From: Vampirovibrio sp041737375
GTDB lineage: Bacteria > Cyanobacteriota > Vampirovibrionia > Vampirovibrionales > Vampirovibrionaceae
Direction of reading: 5' to 3'
NCBI RefSeq assembly: GCF_041737375.1
Contig: NZ_JBGSRV010000012.1
Location: 261,228 to 325,227 of the forward strand
Length of the DNA stretch: 64,000 nt
Shown: in pieces, positions 42,838 to 51,797 of the stretch
Numbering within the stretch: position 1 is the stretch's first letter
How the letters are laid out: every line of letters starts with the position of its first letter
Notes under the pieces: model-generated
The model's database searches: none
The model's input: only the letters and a program-made list of their open reading frames with translations
Told to the model about the DNA's origin: nothing
Program-made: the position numbers and the translations under genes

Positions 42838-42939
42838 AGGGCGTTCCTAAAGCGAATTGAGCTGGAAAGTACCCGGTTGCCGAATGGATTCCCGATCGGT
42901 CATTTGCTATGCTGAACGGGCCAAAAGGGAGAATGGCTC

Positions 42940-43149
42940 ATGGCTTTTTCAACATTGAGCGCCCAAGATCGTATGCACCATATTTACCAGAAGCTTCAGG
43001 ACTCTATTGAAGATGAGAACGTGGTGGGGGAAATAATGGTGGATATTAAAACCCTGCTGTCTCAAGCGGTTGCCGAAAGAACGGGCACCAACCGGAATAT
43101 CGATCAGGTGTCTGAAGTGTTTGGAAATGCCTGGTGGAATCGGCGCTAG
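42940..43149 (+). CDS. Small hypothetical protein
   Basis: A 69-residue, mostly helical acidic protein (RMHHIYQKLQDSIEDENVVGEIMVDIKTLLSQAVAER) ending in WWNRR. AAGGGAGA lies 8 bases before ATG 42940; another ATG at 42933 is in a different frame and closes early. No family recognised. Confidence 0.6.
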   Translation: MAFSTLSAQDRMHHIYQKLQDSIEDENVVGEIMVDIKTLLSQAVAERTGTNRNIDQVSEVFGNAWWNRR

Positions 43150-43291
43150 GGGAGGCCCGCAACGCTCGTTTGAGATTTTTCGAAATCATGCGCCTTAATA
43201 ATGCCCGCCGGGTCAAAACGCACAGGCTTTGCTGTTTGAGCGGATTGGCATGGCTCAGAAATGTCAACAAGCTGCTGACTAAAAGCCTCTT

Positions 43292-44035
43292 TTAGGAAGT
43301 GACCCTGCTTTGCGGGTTGGTGAACACAATGTAGGATTTGGTCAGTCCAAAGCTTTTTTCTTTGTAGAGCTGGCCCTCCGGAAAAAATTTGCGGAACTTG
43401 GCTTTGCCCAATAGTCGCACGGCCTTCACCCGTTCCATGCAGCGCTCCCACGATTCCTGAGGGCCACGCTGGAATTTTTGAAAGCGAAGGCGGGTTTTCC
43501 AGGCATGCATGGTGCGCTGGATGCCGCCCCCGGTCAGGTCAAAGTAATACAGCAAAAAGGCTCTGGCGTATAAGGGCATGAACTGGAAAAAGGGAAAGTA
43601 AAAATGGGCCTCAATGGGAAACATGATATTGGGGGTTTGCACAAAGTAGGCCTTGCCCACCCGAGCAATTTCATGGGCCATTTTCCACTGTTGCCAGTCA
43701 TCGCCCACATGCTCAATCACCGAATTGGAAAATACAATGTCAAACTCATGGTTTTTAAAGCGGGAAAGATCGGTGGCATCTCCGGCCAGACTGGTGAACA
43801 TGGGGGAGTTGATGGGGTAGGCCTCCAGGTTTAACAGGGTGATATGGATATCTCGGGGGTTTTCAAAATTCATGGTTTGCCAAAAGCTGGGGGTGCCCCC
43901 CACGTCCAGAATATTCAGAGGTCGGGGGAATTGATCCAGCCACTGTTTAAAAATGGCGAACCGCTTGCGCCGCAATTTCCAGGCCAAGCTGCCTGTGTGG
44001 TACGGATCCAGAAACTTTTCTCTCAAAAACAGCAT
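43292..44035 (-). CDS. SAM-dependent class I methyltransferase
   Basis: A 247-residue enzyme with a Rossmann methyltransferase core. NILDVGGTPSFWQ is motif I (binds S-adenosylmethionine), LLNLEA the acidic end of strand 2, AGDATDLSRF motif II, and FDIVFSNSVIEHVGD motif IV. The C-terminal 100 residues are basic and aromatic (FYFPFFQFMPLYARAFLLYY), probably a membrane-near or substrate-binding part. Similar enzymes modify sugars or lipids in envelope synthesis; the substrate here is unknown. Confidence 0.85.
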   Translation of the reverse strand: MLFLREKFLDPYHTGSLAWKLRRKRFAIFKQWLDQFPRPLNILDVGGTPSFWQTMNFENPRDIHITLLNLEAYPINSPMFTSLAGDATDLSRFKNHEFDIVFSNSVIEHVGDDWQQWKMAHEIARVGKAYFVQTPNIMFPIEAHFYFPFFQFMPLYARAFLLYYFDLTGGGIQRTMHAWKTRLRFQKFQRGPQESWERCMERVKAVRLLGKAKFRKFFPEGQLYKEKSFGLTKSYIVFTNPQSRVTS

Positions 44036-44141
44036 GGTCTTGTCCCCCCTTTATGTACCTGCATGTGCCTGCCCTGACATTTTTTGAATGCTGAATTACC
44101 GCCAGTGTCCCGGTTGGGCCAGCGCGACTTTTGCGAAATCA

Positions 44142-44378
44142 TCAATCTTTGTTGACATTGAATTGGAGCGCCGAAATTTTACGGGCCTCAATCCGCCGTT
44201 CACTATCCCCCAGACTGATGATCGCCTCAACACCATTTAAAGCGAATTCCACTGATTTTGTGGGAAAGGCATCAAAAATGATATTACACAGTTGGGTAAC
44301 CGGTGTGGCGTTTTGCTGAGCGTGTGGTGGGGTGAATGGGTGTTTATTGAAACGTCCGCTACCCTGACCGTACAACAC
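44142..44378 (-). CDS. Doubtful small reading frame
   Basis: The last 55 residues (CNIIFDAFPTKSVEFALNGVEAIISLGDSERRIEARKI) look like real protein, but the proposed GTG start lies inside a hairpin and lacks a ribosome binding site. It could be a gene fragment. No family recognised. Confidence 0.3.
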   Translation of the reverse strand: MLYGQGSGRFNKHPFTPPHAQQNATPVTQLCNIIFDAFPTKSVEFALNGVEAIISLGDSERRIEARKISALQFNVNKD

Positions 44379-44397
44379 GGTTTGGATAGCGGACGTT
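44351..44397. terminator. Nested hairpin downstream of the 344-residue hypothetical gene
   Basis: AACGTCCGCTA and TAGCGGACGTT form a perfect 11-base outer stem; ACCGT and ACGGT form an inner one. It begins 25 bases beyond the stop of the minus-strand gene at 44423 and likely ends its transcript. Confidence 0.55.
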
Positions 44398-44422
44398 ATT
44401 CAGGCTGGATGATTAAATGGGC

Positions 44423-45457
44423 CTAGTCCTGAAACAGCCGTCTGAATTCCGGGGTGATGTTGTGGAATTCCAGCTGGTTGCTTTTTTTATTGCGAGCCAC
44501 AATACCCAGTTGGCAAGCGGCTTGAGGCGCTTCCGCACTGGCCTTGGGGGCGTGTTTTTTCAGGGTTTTGGCAATGTTGTTCATCATTTTAAAAAGCTGA
44601 ACCCCGTAGCTGGTGCGCTCCAAATCGTCTTTGGGCTTTAATGCCAAGGGAATGGAGTGTGCGTTTAGCATCACCGAATCAAACTCATCTCTGGAAAATT
44701 CAATGGAATCCTTGGGCGGCTTTTGGAAGTTTTTAAACAGGTTATTGGCCGCCGATTTCAAGGATGCTTTTTCCGGCTGTCCCTTGGCGTAAAAAGGGTC
44801 CAGCGCACTGGCGGCGAAGACCCAGCCCGGTTCCAGCAGTTTCAGGCCAAAGGCGGGAGGGGTGCCACGGGGTAAATCGCATCGTAACACGGTTTCAGCG
44901 TAAGCCACATGGGTAACCGGGTGCTGGGCTTTGTGCATAATCACCGCGCTGGGCATTTCAATGTCCTGTAAAAATTCATCCTGCCCCCGATAGGCCACCA
45001 AGCCCAGCGGTTGCGTGTTTTTCGCGTCCAACGCCCGGAATTTGGAAATAAGGGCGTTGCCCGCTAAATAAAGCTGCTTTTGGGCTTTAATGGGATCTTT
45101 TTCCAGTGGCACATCCAGAAACGGTTGCAGTTTTTGGGCCAGTGCCTGAGTATCCTGTGGGCTGGCGGCCAAAGGCACGGTGGCGTTTACCGTGCAAAAG
45201 GCAATGACTTTTTCGGTTAAAAAATCCAGCGCTTTATTGGGTTTGGCGCTTTGGGCGTTTGCGCTGGTTGCTTTTGTCAGGTCGGCCTTGTTTTTAGCAT
45301 CTGCCGGTTTGGCCTGGTTGGGGCGCAAGGTGGCTTGAGTGCTTTGGATAGATCGCCGCTCAGGTTTTGATTTTCCGTGCAACCTTGCCGTTAAAGCGTT
45401 TTTAGGCTTTGCCAGCTGGTAAGGTTGATTAATTGACGAATTATTAATAATAGACAT
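44423..45457 (-). CDS. Hypothetical protein with basic disordered N-terminus
   Basis: A 344-residue protein of no family I recognise. The first 80 residues are polar and basic, rich in Asn, Gln, Ala, Lys and Ser (TARLHGKSKPERRS, ADAKNKADLTKATSANAQSA), and probably disordered. A folded alpha/beta domain follows (LGLVAYRGQDEFLQDIEM, VTHVAYAETVLRCDLPRGTPPAFGLKLLEPGWVFAASALDP). There is no membrane span or signal peptide. The N-terminal style is shared with the ankyrin-like proteins at 2-5 kb (NN-rich start), which might mark a common class of strain-specific proteins. Confidence 0.65.
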   Translation of the reverse strand: MSIINNSSINQPYQLAKPKNALTARLHGKSKPERRSIQSTQATLRPNQAKPADAKNKADLTKATSANAQSAKPNKALDFLTEKVIAFCTVNATVPLAASPQDTQALAQKLQPFLDVPLEKDPIKAQKQLYLAGNALISKFRALDAKNTQPLGLVAYRGQDEFLQDIEMPSAVIMHKAQHPVTHVAYAETVLRCDLPRGTPPAFGLKLLEPGWVFAASALDPFYAKGQPEKASLKSAANNLFKNFQKPPKDSIEFSRDEFDSVMLNAHSIPLALKPKDDLERTSYGVQLFKMMNNIAKTLKKHAPKASAEAPQAACQLGIVARNKKSNQLEFHNITPEFRRLFQD

Positions 45458-45741
45458 GTTAAAACCCCCACTGAGAACTACTATGAAACCGGAATTTAAC
45501 GTATCATGTCATAGACATAAAGCCAACTAGCCGCAGTGGTTTAAAAAAGCGCCGTGTCCCCCGGTTTTGGCAATTTGGGTCAAGCTTTGGTTTTTGATTG
45601 ATGACATAGGGTTCTTGCCGACATGATAGACAGAGACTACAATTTGGTAAGATACGCCTGTGTTGTTTGAAAATCCTGAGTTCAGGCACACCTCCGCTCT
45701 CCCGTTTCTCTTGTGGTTCGTATGAGTAAATCCGCTTTGAG

Positions 45742-47115
45742 ATGCCACCCCACGCTCCGATTTCAGACATCCTGTCCAGCAATGCTTCAAAGGTAGATGA
45801 CGTGACCTCCGTTCAAACGCCCCCGCCCCCCAAGATGTTTCGCAAGCCCTTTGCCCGCAAGCGCTCCAGAATTCCGATGCTGTGGCTGGTTATTGCCTGT
45901 GGCGTGATTTGCGCGGCCCTGATTTTTGCGGGCATTAAGCTGTTTAGTACCCCTTGGGTGCTGCGTAACCCGGTCTCGCAAGAGCCGGTTTTTTCCTGGC
46001 AGGGTTCTCCCGGTCAAAAAGTCATTTTGGTGATGGGGGTGGACGCTCCCAATCGTCATATCGGCAAACAAAACGAAAACGCCTTTGACGGCACCCGAAC
46101 CGATACCATGATGCTGGTGCGGGTGAACGCCGATAAAAAGCAGGTGTCGCTGGTATCCATTCCCAGAGACAGCAAGGTGTATTTGGCGGGCAACCGGGGC
46201 GTCGATAAGATCAACGCCGCTCACGCCTTGGGTGGCCCCGATTTGGCGGTGCAAACCGTTCAGGATTCTTTTGGTATTCCCATTGATAGCTTTTTGGTGA
46301 TCAACTTGCGGGGGGTGCGGGACCTGGTGGATTCACTGGGTGGAATCGACCTTTATATTGAAAAATCCATGCACTACACCGATAACACCGCCAAACTGTT
46401 TATTAACTTCGAGCCGGGTCAGCAGCATTTAAATGGCAAGCAGGCTGAGGCGTTCTTGCGGTTTCGGCACGATCAACTGGGCGATATTGGCCGTATTCGT
46501 CGCCAGCAGCAGTTTATTTCCGCCGTGTCCAAAAAGCTGCGGGAACCGGGGGTGGTGTTTAAAATTCCGGCCATGGTGCAGTTGGCCAATCAGTATTTGG
46601 AAACCAACCTGAATGCCAACGATTTATTGACTCTGGCCTTTTTTGGCAAGGATTTAAACCTGAACAGCCTGCGAACCGCCACCTTGCCGGGACATCCGGG
46701 CGGCTCCCGAGTGAGCTATTGGGTCATTGACCCTGAGCCTGCCCAATTGATTCTGGATCGTTTGATTCTGGACAATCCCCAGCCTTTGTTCGGGGAAGGT
46801 CGCTCTACTGGAAAAGCACTGACGCTGGGCCTGTATTACGACCCCGCACTGGCCAAGGCGGTTCCCGCGCTGGTTAAGAATTTGGAAGCCAAAGGGTTTG
46901 ATGTGGTGTGCAAGGACAGCCAACGCCGCAGCAGCACCCAGATTATTGAACATACCAGCCGGGTGACCGATAGCCTGACTGAAACCCTGAGAACCGCAGA
47001 CGCCCGACTGGGCAAGGCCCGCTTGATCTTTGCGCCTGTGGGGACTACATTTGAAAATAACGCCTGTAGCACAGGTGAAGATTACACCCTGATTCTTGGA
47101 GCGGATAGCCGCTAG
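45742..47115 (+). CDS. LytR-CpsA-Psr family ligase with LytR_C domain
   Basis: A 457-residue membrane-anchored protein. One transmembrane helix lies near residues 45-68 (MLWLVIACGVICAALIFAGI). The LCP domain follows: ILVMGVDAP, GTRTDTMMLVRVN with the Arg and Asp that hold the pyrophosphate, VSIPRDSKVYL, GVDKINAAHALGG and AEAFLRFRHDQLGDIGRIRRQQQF. The last 110 residues form the LytR_C domain. LCP enzymes move lipid-linked glycopolymers onto peptidoglycan; in cyanobacteria and relatives they also occur in two-membrane cells. The next gene, for an exported protein, follows after 35 bases. Confidence 0.92.
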   Translation: MPPHAPISDILSSNASKVDDVTSVQTPPPPKMFRKPFARKRSRIPMLWLVIACGVICAALIFAGIKLFSTPWVLRNPVSQEPVFSWQGSPGQKVILVMGVDAPNRHIGKQNENAFDGTRTDTMMLVRVNADKKQVSLVSIPRDSKVYLAGNRGVDKINAAHALGGPDLAVQTVQDSFGIPIDSFLVINLRGVRDLVDSLGGIDLYIEKSMHYTDNTAKLFINFEPGQQHLNGKQAEAFLRFRHDQLGDIGRIRRQQQFISAVSKKLREPGVVFKIPAMVQLANQYLETNLNANDLLTLAFFGKDLNLNSLRTATLPGHPGGSRVSYWVIDPEPAQLILDRLILDNPQPLFGEGRSTGKALTLGLYYDPALAKAVPALVKNLEAKGFDVVCKDSQRRSSTQIIEHTSRVTDSLTETLRTADARLGKARLIFAPVGTTFENNACSTGEDYTLILGADSR

Positions 47116-47150
47116 TCGCATTCGTTTTAAATGCCCGGAGTAACTGAGAC

Positions 47151-47960
47151 ATGTTTTTCCCCAATCGTTTGAGTCGTATGGCCGTTGCCTGTTCCGCCGT
47201 TGCTTTGGCGGGTACTGTTGTTTTAATGAGCGTGGCCCCGGCTCAAGTGGGTCCGCAACCGCCGCAACCCAAACCGGCTCAGGAAAACGGGGTGTCCAAA
47301 ATGCTGGGCAAGTTTATCAAGGGCAAGCAAAGTAACCCGGATGAAGATGCTGACGGGGAGGATCAAGGTCCTCAACCGGCCCTGCGAAAGCCTGCCGCTT
47401 CTGGCCCCTCCTTGTCTGGCCCGCCTTCCTTGCAAAGTGGCCCTACTCATGAGCCGTTGCTCAGTCAGCCCCCCTTAACCAACGTTAAAATTGAAGAACC
47501 GGAAGTGGATGGGGTGAACCCACCCATTCTCAGTCATCCCAAGCTGGATGATCCCACCAACCCGCTGGGCTTTGCCGATGCGGAAATCAAGTTGAAGCGC
47601 TACATTGGTTTGAATGACGCCAAGCGCTTTCAGGAAGCTCGCTTGGGGCTGATGCCTTTGCGCCAGTGGTTGATTGACCTGACGGAAGCCCATATTGGCC
47701 TGTATAAAACCCTCAACCAGATTCCCTCCGCCAAAGGGCAAGCCGAACTGGAGAAAGAGCTGGCCCTGCAATTCGCCCAGCTCCGGGATCGGGCCATGAT
47801 GGAGATGGCTCGGGTGTACATTGCCGATAAAGATTACGGCAAAGCGGTGAAAGAACTGGCCGAAGTGGTGAAATCTCAGCCCAAAAGCCGGGTGGGGTTG
47901 CGCTCTTATGAGATGCTTCAGGAAATCGGCTTTACCGAAAAGCTGCAACTGGCTCAGTAG
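47151..47960 (+). CDS. Exported hypothetical protein downstream of the LCP gene
   Basis: A 269-residue protein with a signal peptide (RMAVACSAVALAGTVVLMSVAPAQ). Residues 30-130 are a proline-, glycine- and serine-rich low-complexity linker. The C-terminal half is helical, and EKELALQFAQLRDRAMMEMARVYIADKDYGKAVKELAEVVKSQP looks like a degenerate TPR pair. Its closeness to the LCP gene suggests that both act in the periplasm on the cell wall. No named family recognised. Confidence 0.7.
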   Translation: MFFPNRLSRMAVACSAVALAGTVVLMSVAPAQVGPQPPQPKPAQENGVSKMLGKFIKGKQSNPDEDADGEDQGPQPALRKPAASGPSLSGPPSLQSGPTHEPLLSQPPLTNVKIEEPEVDGVNPPILSHPKLDDPTNPLGFADAEIKLKRYIGLNDAKRFQEARLGLMPLRQWLIDLTEAHIGLYKTLNQIPSAKGQAELEKELALQFAQLRDRAMMEMARVYIADKDYGKAVKELAEVVKSQPKSRVGLRSYEMLQEIGFTEKLQLAQ

Positions 47961-47972
47961 AGAGATTGACTG

Positions 47973-48248
47973 ATGACGGGGGGCGCGGCATATATCCTGA
48001 AGGGCCATGGCAGTATTCATCCGGCTTGGGTGCGGGATTGCTTCTGTTTGTTCCGGGATCGGGCGGTGAATATTCGCAAGCTGGTGCTGTTGAGCAATGG
48101 GCAGGCTGCCTGCTACGCCATGCTGGAAATTCACTTTGTGTTGTCTCCCGATGAATTGGCCAAAGCCGATCCGGCCTTGTTTCTGGCGGACTTGCAAACG
48201 GTTATGAATGCTCAGCAGTGGCAGGATCAGAGTTTAACGGCGGTTTAG
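47973..48248 (+). CDS. Small hypothetical protein
   Basis: A 91-residue protein (LVLLSNGQAACYAMLEIHFVLSPDELAKADPALFLADL) starting 13 bases after the previous stop, probably the last gene of the LCP cluster. Mixed alpha/beta, no signal peptide, no family recognised. Its final four bases overlap the end of the convergent cyclase gene. A weak AGAGAG site precedes the ATG. Confidence 0.55.
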   Translation: MTGGAAYILKGHGSIHPAWVRDCFCLFRDRAVNIRKLVLLSNGQAACYAMLEIHFVLSPDELAKADPALFLADLQTVMNAQQWQDQSLTAV

Positions 48249-50869
48249 TCCGGCGTAGTAGGCTGTTGGGTGTCTAGCATCATGTCTTCTACCCCTTCCA
48301 CCCCATAAATTTGCAGGGTGTGGGTGAAGCCTTTTACTTGAATGCGTCCCAGATTTTTGGCCTGTAAGTGTTGCTGGGCCAGCTCAAAGGTGCGCGCGCT
48401 GATAATGATGGGCCATTGGGCCACTCGGGTGTAGGCTTCCAGTCGGGAGCCCAAATTAACGTTGCTGCCCATTACCGTAAAGTTTTTGATATTGCGGGAG
48501 CCGAAGTTGCCCACAAACATTTCACCGCTACTAATGCCAATGCCCTGGGCCAGCGTTTGGCGGCCTTCTTTGGCCCAGTTTTGGTTGAGGACTTGTAGTG
48601 CGTTTTGCATTTGCACGGCTGTTTTGCAGGCCATTTTGGCGTGATCCGGCACGTCGGTGGGGGCGCCGAAAAAGGCCATGATGGAGTCGCCCATGTATTT
48701 ATCGTAGGTGCCGCCGTTTTTCAACACAATCTGAATCATCACCTCAAAGTATTCGTTCAGTTGGTTCACCATTAGTTCGGGGTCCGTATTTTCAAACTGT
48801 TGGGTAAAGCCTTGCAAGTCGGAGAACAGCACGGTCAGTTCTTTTTTGCCGCCCTTCAGGTTGTCCATGGCTTTGGCCGGATTTTTCACGATTTCGCTCA
48901 TGATTTGGGGGGATACATAGTTGGAAAACACGGCGGTGAGGTGGTGTTTTTCCTGATCGTGGATGTAATAGCGGTACAGGGTGGCAGAGGTCATGGAGCC
49001 ACCCAGCACCACACTGGGCAAAATCAGGGTGCCCCATAGCCCAAAGTATACAAAGGCCATCAGGTTGCCCAGCCAGTACAGGGTAATCAGGGTCATCCCA
49101 GCCGCAAAGCCAATGGCCAGATTGTCAAAGGTAATAATGGCCGCCCCAATGGCGATGGCCAGTATAATCACCAGCCCCCATTGCCAGCCCCAGGGCACTT
49201 CGGTGACAAAAACCCGATCGTGCAAAAACATATCCAGCGTAGAGGCCACGATTTCCGGCCCAAAGGTGGTGTTGTTGACCGGGGTGCGATGAATGTCGGT
49301 GAGGGTGTCCCCGATAATCACAATTTTGTCTTTAAAAGAAAATGGGCCACTCTCGTTCATAAAGGGAATGTTGCGCATGCGGGAGCGGGCATCCGGGCTC
49401 AAGGCTTTGCCTTCGGCCAGATTCAGCACATCAATCATGGAAACCTGACGGTAGAGATGGCCGCCGTTCAGCATGGGGTTGTTGCGATCGGCCCGCACCT
49501 GCTTGAGGCTGTTTTGGATATCCGGGAATTGACTGACATCAATATGTTCATCCCTCAGAATTTTTTCCACCAGCAGGCGGGGGTTTCGCCAGTTCACCAT
49601 GACTTTATGGCCTTGGTAGAGCGGAATGGCCCGATCATCCAGATACAAAAATCGGGGAGAGTAGGCCATATGCTGAATGTCCAGTAAATCCAGGGCGGGC
49701 CGAATGCCCAGATAGGTGTAATAATTGCCGCCATAGCCCTTGTAAAGGGCGGTGATACTCCGAAGGTAGGCATCTTCATCATAGTCCACCGAGGAAGAAC
49801 CCATGCCGCTGAGGTGGGGAATCAGGCTGGGAATGATGGGCAGGGTGTGGCAGTAAGTGCTGTTGCGTTGAATGGCATCCGGGATGGGTTGGGTTGGGCT
49901 GAGTGGCAAGCGCTGCTGGATGAGTAAATTCAGAAAGGCTGGATTGTTGTGGTAAGCCCGCTGGTAATTTTCGTGCAGGCACAGTTGGCTAAAGGCCCGT
50001 TCCACCATGTTTTGGTAAGTTTCCGGGGTATAAGCGGGAATGGGGGTAAGGGGGTGATTTCCCCACGTGCGGTTGTGTTGCGCGGTTTCCCGGTTTAGGC
50101 TTTGGGTAATTTGGGCCAGCGGGCTGATGGGCGCTCCCTTGGCTGGCGGGGGATGGGTCTGGGATAACGGCCAGAAGAAGGGGCCAGCGCCAATATCCAG
50201 CGGGCCAACCGTTTTCCATGGCATAAAGCGACTGTTGATGTTGGCCAGATACTGTAAATACGGGGTAAATACCCCTTTTTCCATAAAAATATCCAGCCCA
50301 TAGGCTGCTTCGTTGTTTAACAAGGGTTGCAGTTGCTCACGGGAGAACGGTTCTAACTTGAGGTGCATTTGAGCGGCGCTGTAAACGTAGGGGGTTTTGC
50401 TGACCGCGTTGGCCAGCGCCGCATCACCCGGCTTGGGATCTTTAAACTCCAGGTCAAACACAATGGCTTTGACCTCTTGCCGGTTTAAATAGCCAACCAC
50501 GTTGGCCAGCCGGTGTCGGGGCAGCGTTTTGTGCAGTCCGGCCTCCGGGTGCAGCCGGATGTATTGATCTGTATTGCCATCAATGCCCAGAATGACGATA
50601 TTTCGATCGGGGGTAAGGCTGGGGTGATTGTAATTATTGACCCTGTAGCGCATTTTAAGGTCCAGCAGCCCGGCTTCCAGACTGTTGATCGGTGCGTAAT
50701 GAAACAGCAGCAGGGAGAGGATCAGCATCATTACGCCGCTGCACAGCGCCCAGAAAAACACTTGCCAGAAAAACCCCTGCTGAAAAAACAGTTGCGCATA
50801 GCCCTGGCCCAGCATGGGCACCAGCGCTTTTAATCCGGATTTTTGGGGGGCGGTTGAAAGGGGAGGCAT
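48245..50869 (-). CDS. CHASE2-domain class III adenylate cyclase
   Basis: An 874-residue inner-membrane signalling enzyme. An N-terminal membrane helix leads to a periplasmic CHASE2 sensor (LLDLKMRYRVNN, IVILGIDGNTDQYIRLHPE), then three helices (residues about 570-650) and a C-terminal class III cyclase domain of about 200 residues. FSDLQGFT and GDSIMAFFG hold the two metal-binding Asp, and DKYMGD has the Lys that favours ATP, so cAMP is the likely product. GISSGEMFVGNFGS and VNLGSRLE complete the site. ATG 50869 is chosen because it follows a -10 box by six bases; a 20-residue longer start crosses that box. Confidence 0.88.
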   Translation of the reverse strand: MPPLSTAPQKSGLKALVPMLGQGYAQLFFQQGFFWQVFFWALCSGVMMLILSLLLFHYAPINSLEAGLLDLKMRYRVNNYNHPSLTPDRNIVILGIDGNTDQYIRLHPEAGLHKTLPRHRLANVVGYLNRQEVKAIVFDLEFKDPKPGDAALANAVSKTPYVYSAAQMHLKLEPFSREQLQPLLNNEAAYGLDIFMEKGVFTPYLQYLANINSRFMPWKTVGPLDIGAGPFFWPLSQTHPPPAKGAPISPLAQITQSLNRETAQHNRTWGNHPLTPIPAYTPETYQNMVERAFSQLCLHENYQRAYHNNPAFLNLLIQQRLPLSPTQPIPDAIQRNSTYCHTLPIIPSLIPHLSGMGSSSVDYDEDAYLRSITALYKGYGGNYYTYLGIRPALDLLDIQHMAYSPRFLYLDDRAIPLYQGHKVMVNWRNPRLLVEKILRDEHIDVSQFPDIQNSLKQVRADRNNPMLNGGHLYRQVSMIDVLNLAEGKALSPDARSRMRNIPFMNESGPFSFKDKIVIIGDTLTDIHRTPVNNTTFGPEIVASTLDMFLHDRVFVTEVPWGWQWGLVIILAIAIGAAIITFDNLAIGFAAGMTLITLYWLGNLMAFVYFGLWGTLILPSVVLGGSMTSATLYRYYIHDQEKHHLTAVFSNYVSPQIMSEIVKNPAKAMDNLKGGKKELTVLFSDLQGFTQQFENTDPELMVNQLNEYFEVMIQIVLKNGGTYDKYMGDSIMAFFGAPTDVPDHAKMACKTAVQMQNALQVLNQNWAKEGRQTLAQGIGISSGEMFVGNFGSRNIKNFTVMGSNVNLGSRLEAYTRVAQWPIIISARTFELAQQHLQAKNLGRIQVKGFTHTLQIYGVEGVEDMMLDTQQPTTPD

Positions 50870-50875
50870 GCCTTT

Positions 50876-50881
50876 ATTGTA
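50876..50881 (-). promoter_or_regulatory. -10 box directly before the cyclase gene
   Basis: On the minus strand TACAAT ends six bases before ATG 50869. AAAGG is too near the ATG to work as a normal ribosome binding site. This is the same geometry as at the ACT-domain and winged-helix genes and suggests leaderless initiation. Confidence 0.4.
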
Positions 50882-51116
50882 GTTGGCTGAGAGGCCTGAC
50901 AGGCCACAGTTCGGCTCAGGTTCGCCCATTTGAAGGAGCTTGGTAATCGAATGGTGTGGCTGAGCATGGCGGAACTCTGGCCATTGGGTCGATGGTATTC
51001 ATGCCATGTCTATTGCTACAATGGGAATATTGCAGAGAACCATTGAAGCGCCGAAGCGCCAAGCCGGTAAAATCAAACCGTTAAGACCGAAACAATAAGA
51101 CTGAATTCAGTAAGAA

Positions 51117-51773
51117 ATGAGGCCGTTTATAGTGCCCACTCGAACCCGTTTAAAAAGTTTATGGCCCGCCGTCCAAACATTGGGCGAGCCTGTGGCCTTT
51201 CAAAAAGCAATCATTGTTTCGGCCATGGCGGCCTTGGCTTTAATGGCCCCGGCTTACGCTGATTCTGAGAATTTGTTAATGGTTTCCGTTGCGGCAACGC
51301 CTCATCAGGGTGCGGCTAAAACCGTAAACGCCCGGGTGCTGATTCAAGCCCCGCCTGCCATGGTGTGGGATATGCTGACTGATTACCCCGGCTGGGCCGC
51401 TATTATGCCCTGGTATGACAAAAGCAGGGTGCTGAGCGTCACCGGCCCCAGCACCCTGATGGATGTGGTCATGCGGGTGGCTAATTTCTTGCCCACTTAT
51501 AAATACCGGGTGCGGGCTCAGGAAAACAAGGCCCAATATCAAATTAATATGACCCGCATTTCCGGCGATTTTAAATCGCTGAAAGCCAGTTATAAACTCA
51601 CCCCTCAAAACCGGGGGGCGGCCACCTTGCTCACTTATCAACTCAATCTGGATACCGGCTTCAGTATGCCGGGGTCTGTTTCTTTAATTCGGGCCAATAC
51701 GGAAAAATCCATGAAAGCCTTTGAAAAGCATGCCGAACAAGCCTTTCGCAAGGGCCAGATTGGACAGCAGTAG
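51117..51773 (+). CDS. Exported SRPBCC (START/cyclase-like) protein
   Basis: A 218-residue protein. A signal peptide or anchor lies around residues 28-48 (KAIIVSAMAALALMAPAYA). The rest is a helix-grip domain: VNARVLIQAPPAMVWDMLTDYPGWAAIMPWYDKSRVL is the typical opening of polyketide-cyclase/COQ10-type SRPBCC folds, which bind lipids or other hydrophobic ligands. An exported version could carry a lipid between membranes. The start coordinate is the first ATG; a later start is possible because the N-region is long. coaX follows after 24 bases. Confidence 0.78.
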   Translation: MRPFIVPTRTRLKSLWPAVQTLGEPVAFQKAIIVSAMAALALMAPAYADSENLLMVSVAATPHQGAAKTVNARVLIQAPPAMVWDMLTDYPGWAAIMPWYDKSRVLSVTGPSTLMDVVMRVANFLPTYKYRVRAQENKAQYQINMTRISGDFKSLKASYKLTPQNRGAATLLTYQLNLDTGFSMPGSVSLIRANTEKSMKAFEKHAEQAFRKGQIGQQ

Positions 51774-51797
51774 GGCTTCGGGCTATGATATTTTGCT

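Noticed and set aside
45458..45741. Small frames between the 344-residue hypothetical gene and the LCP gene
   Set aside because: Overlapping frames on the minus strand lack ribosome binding sites and look like promoter-region sequence; I see no gene here.
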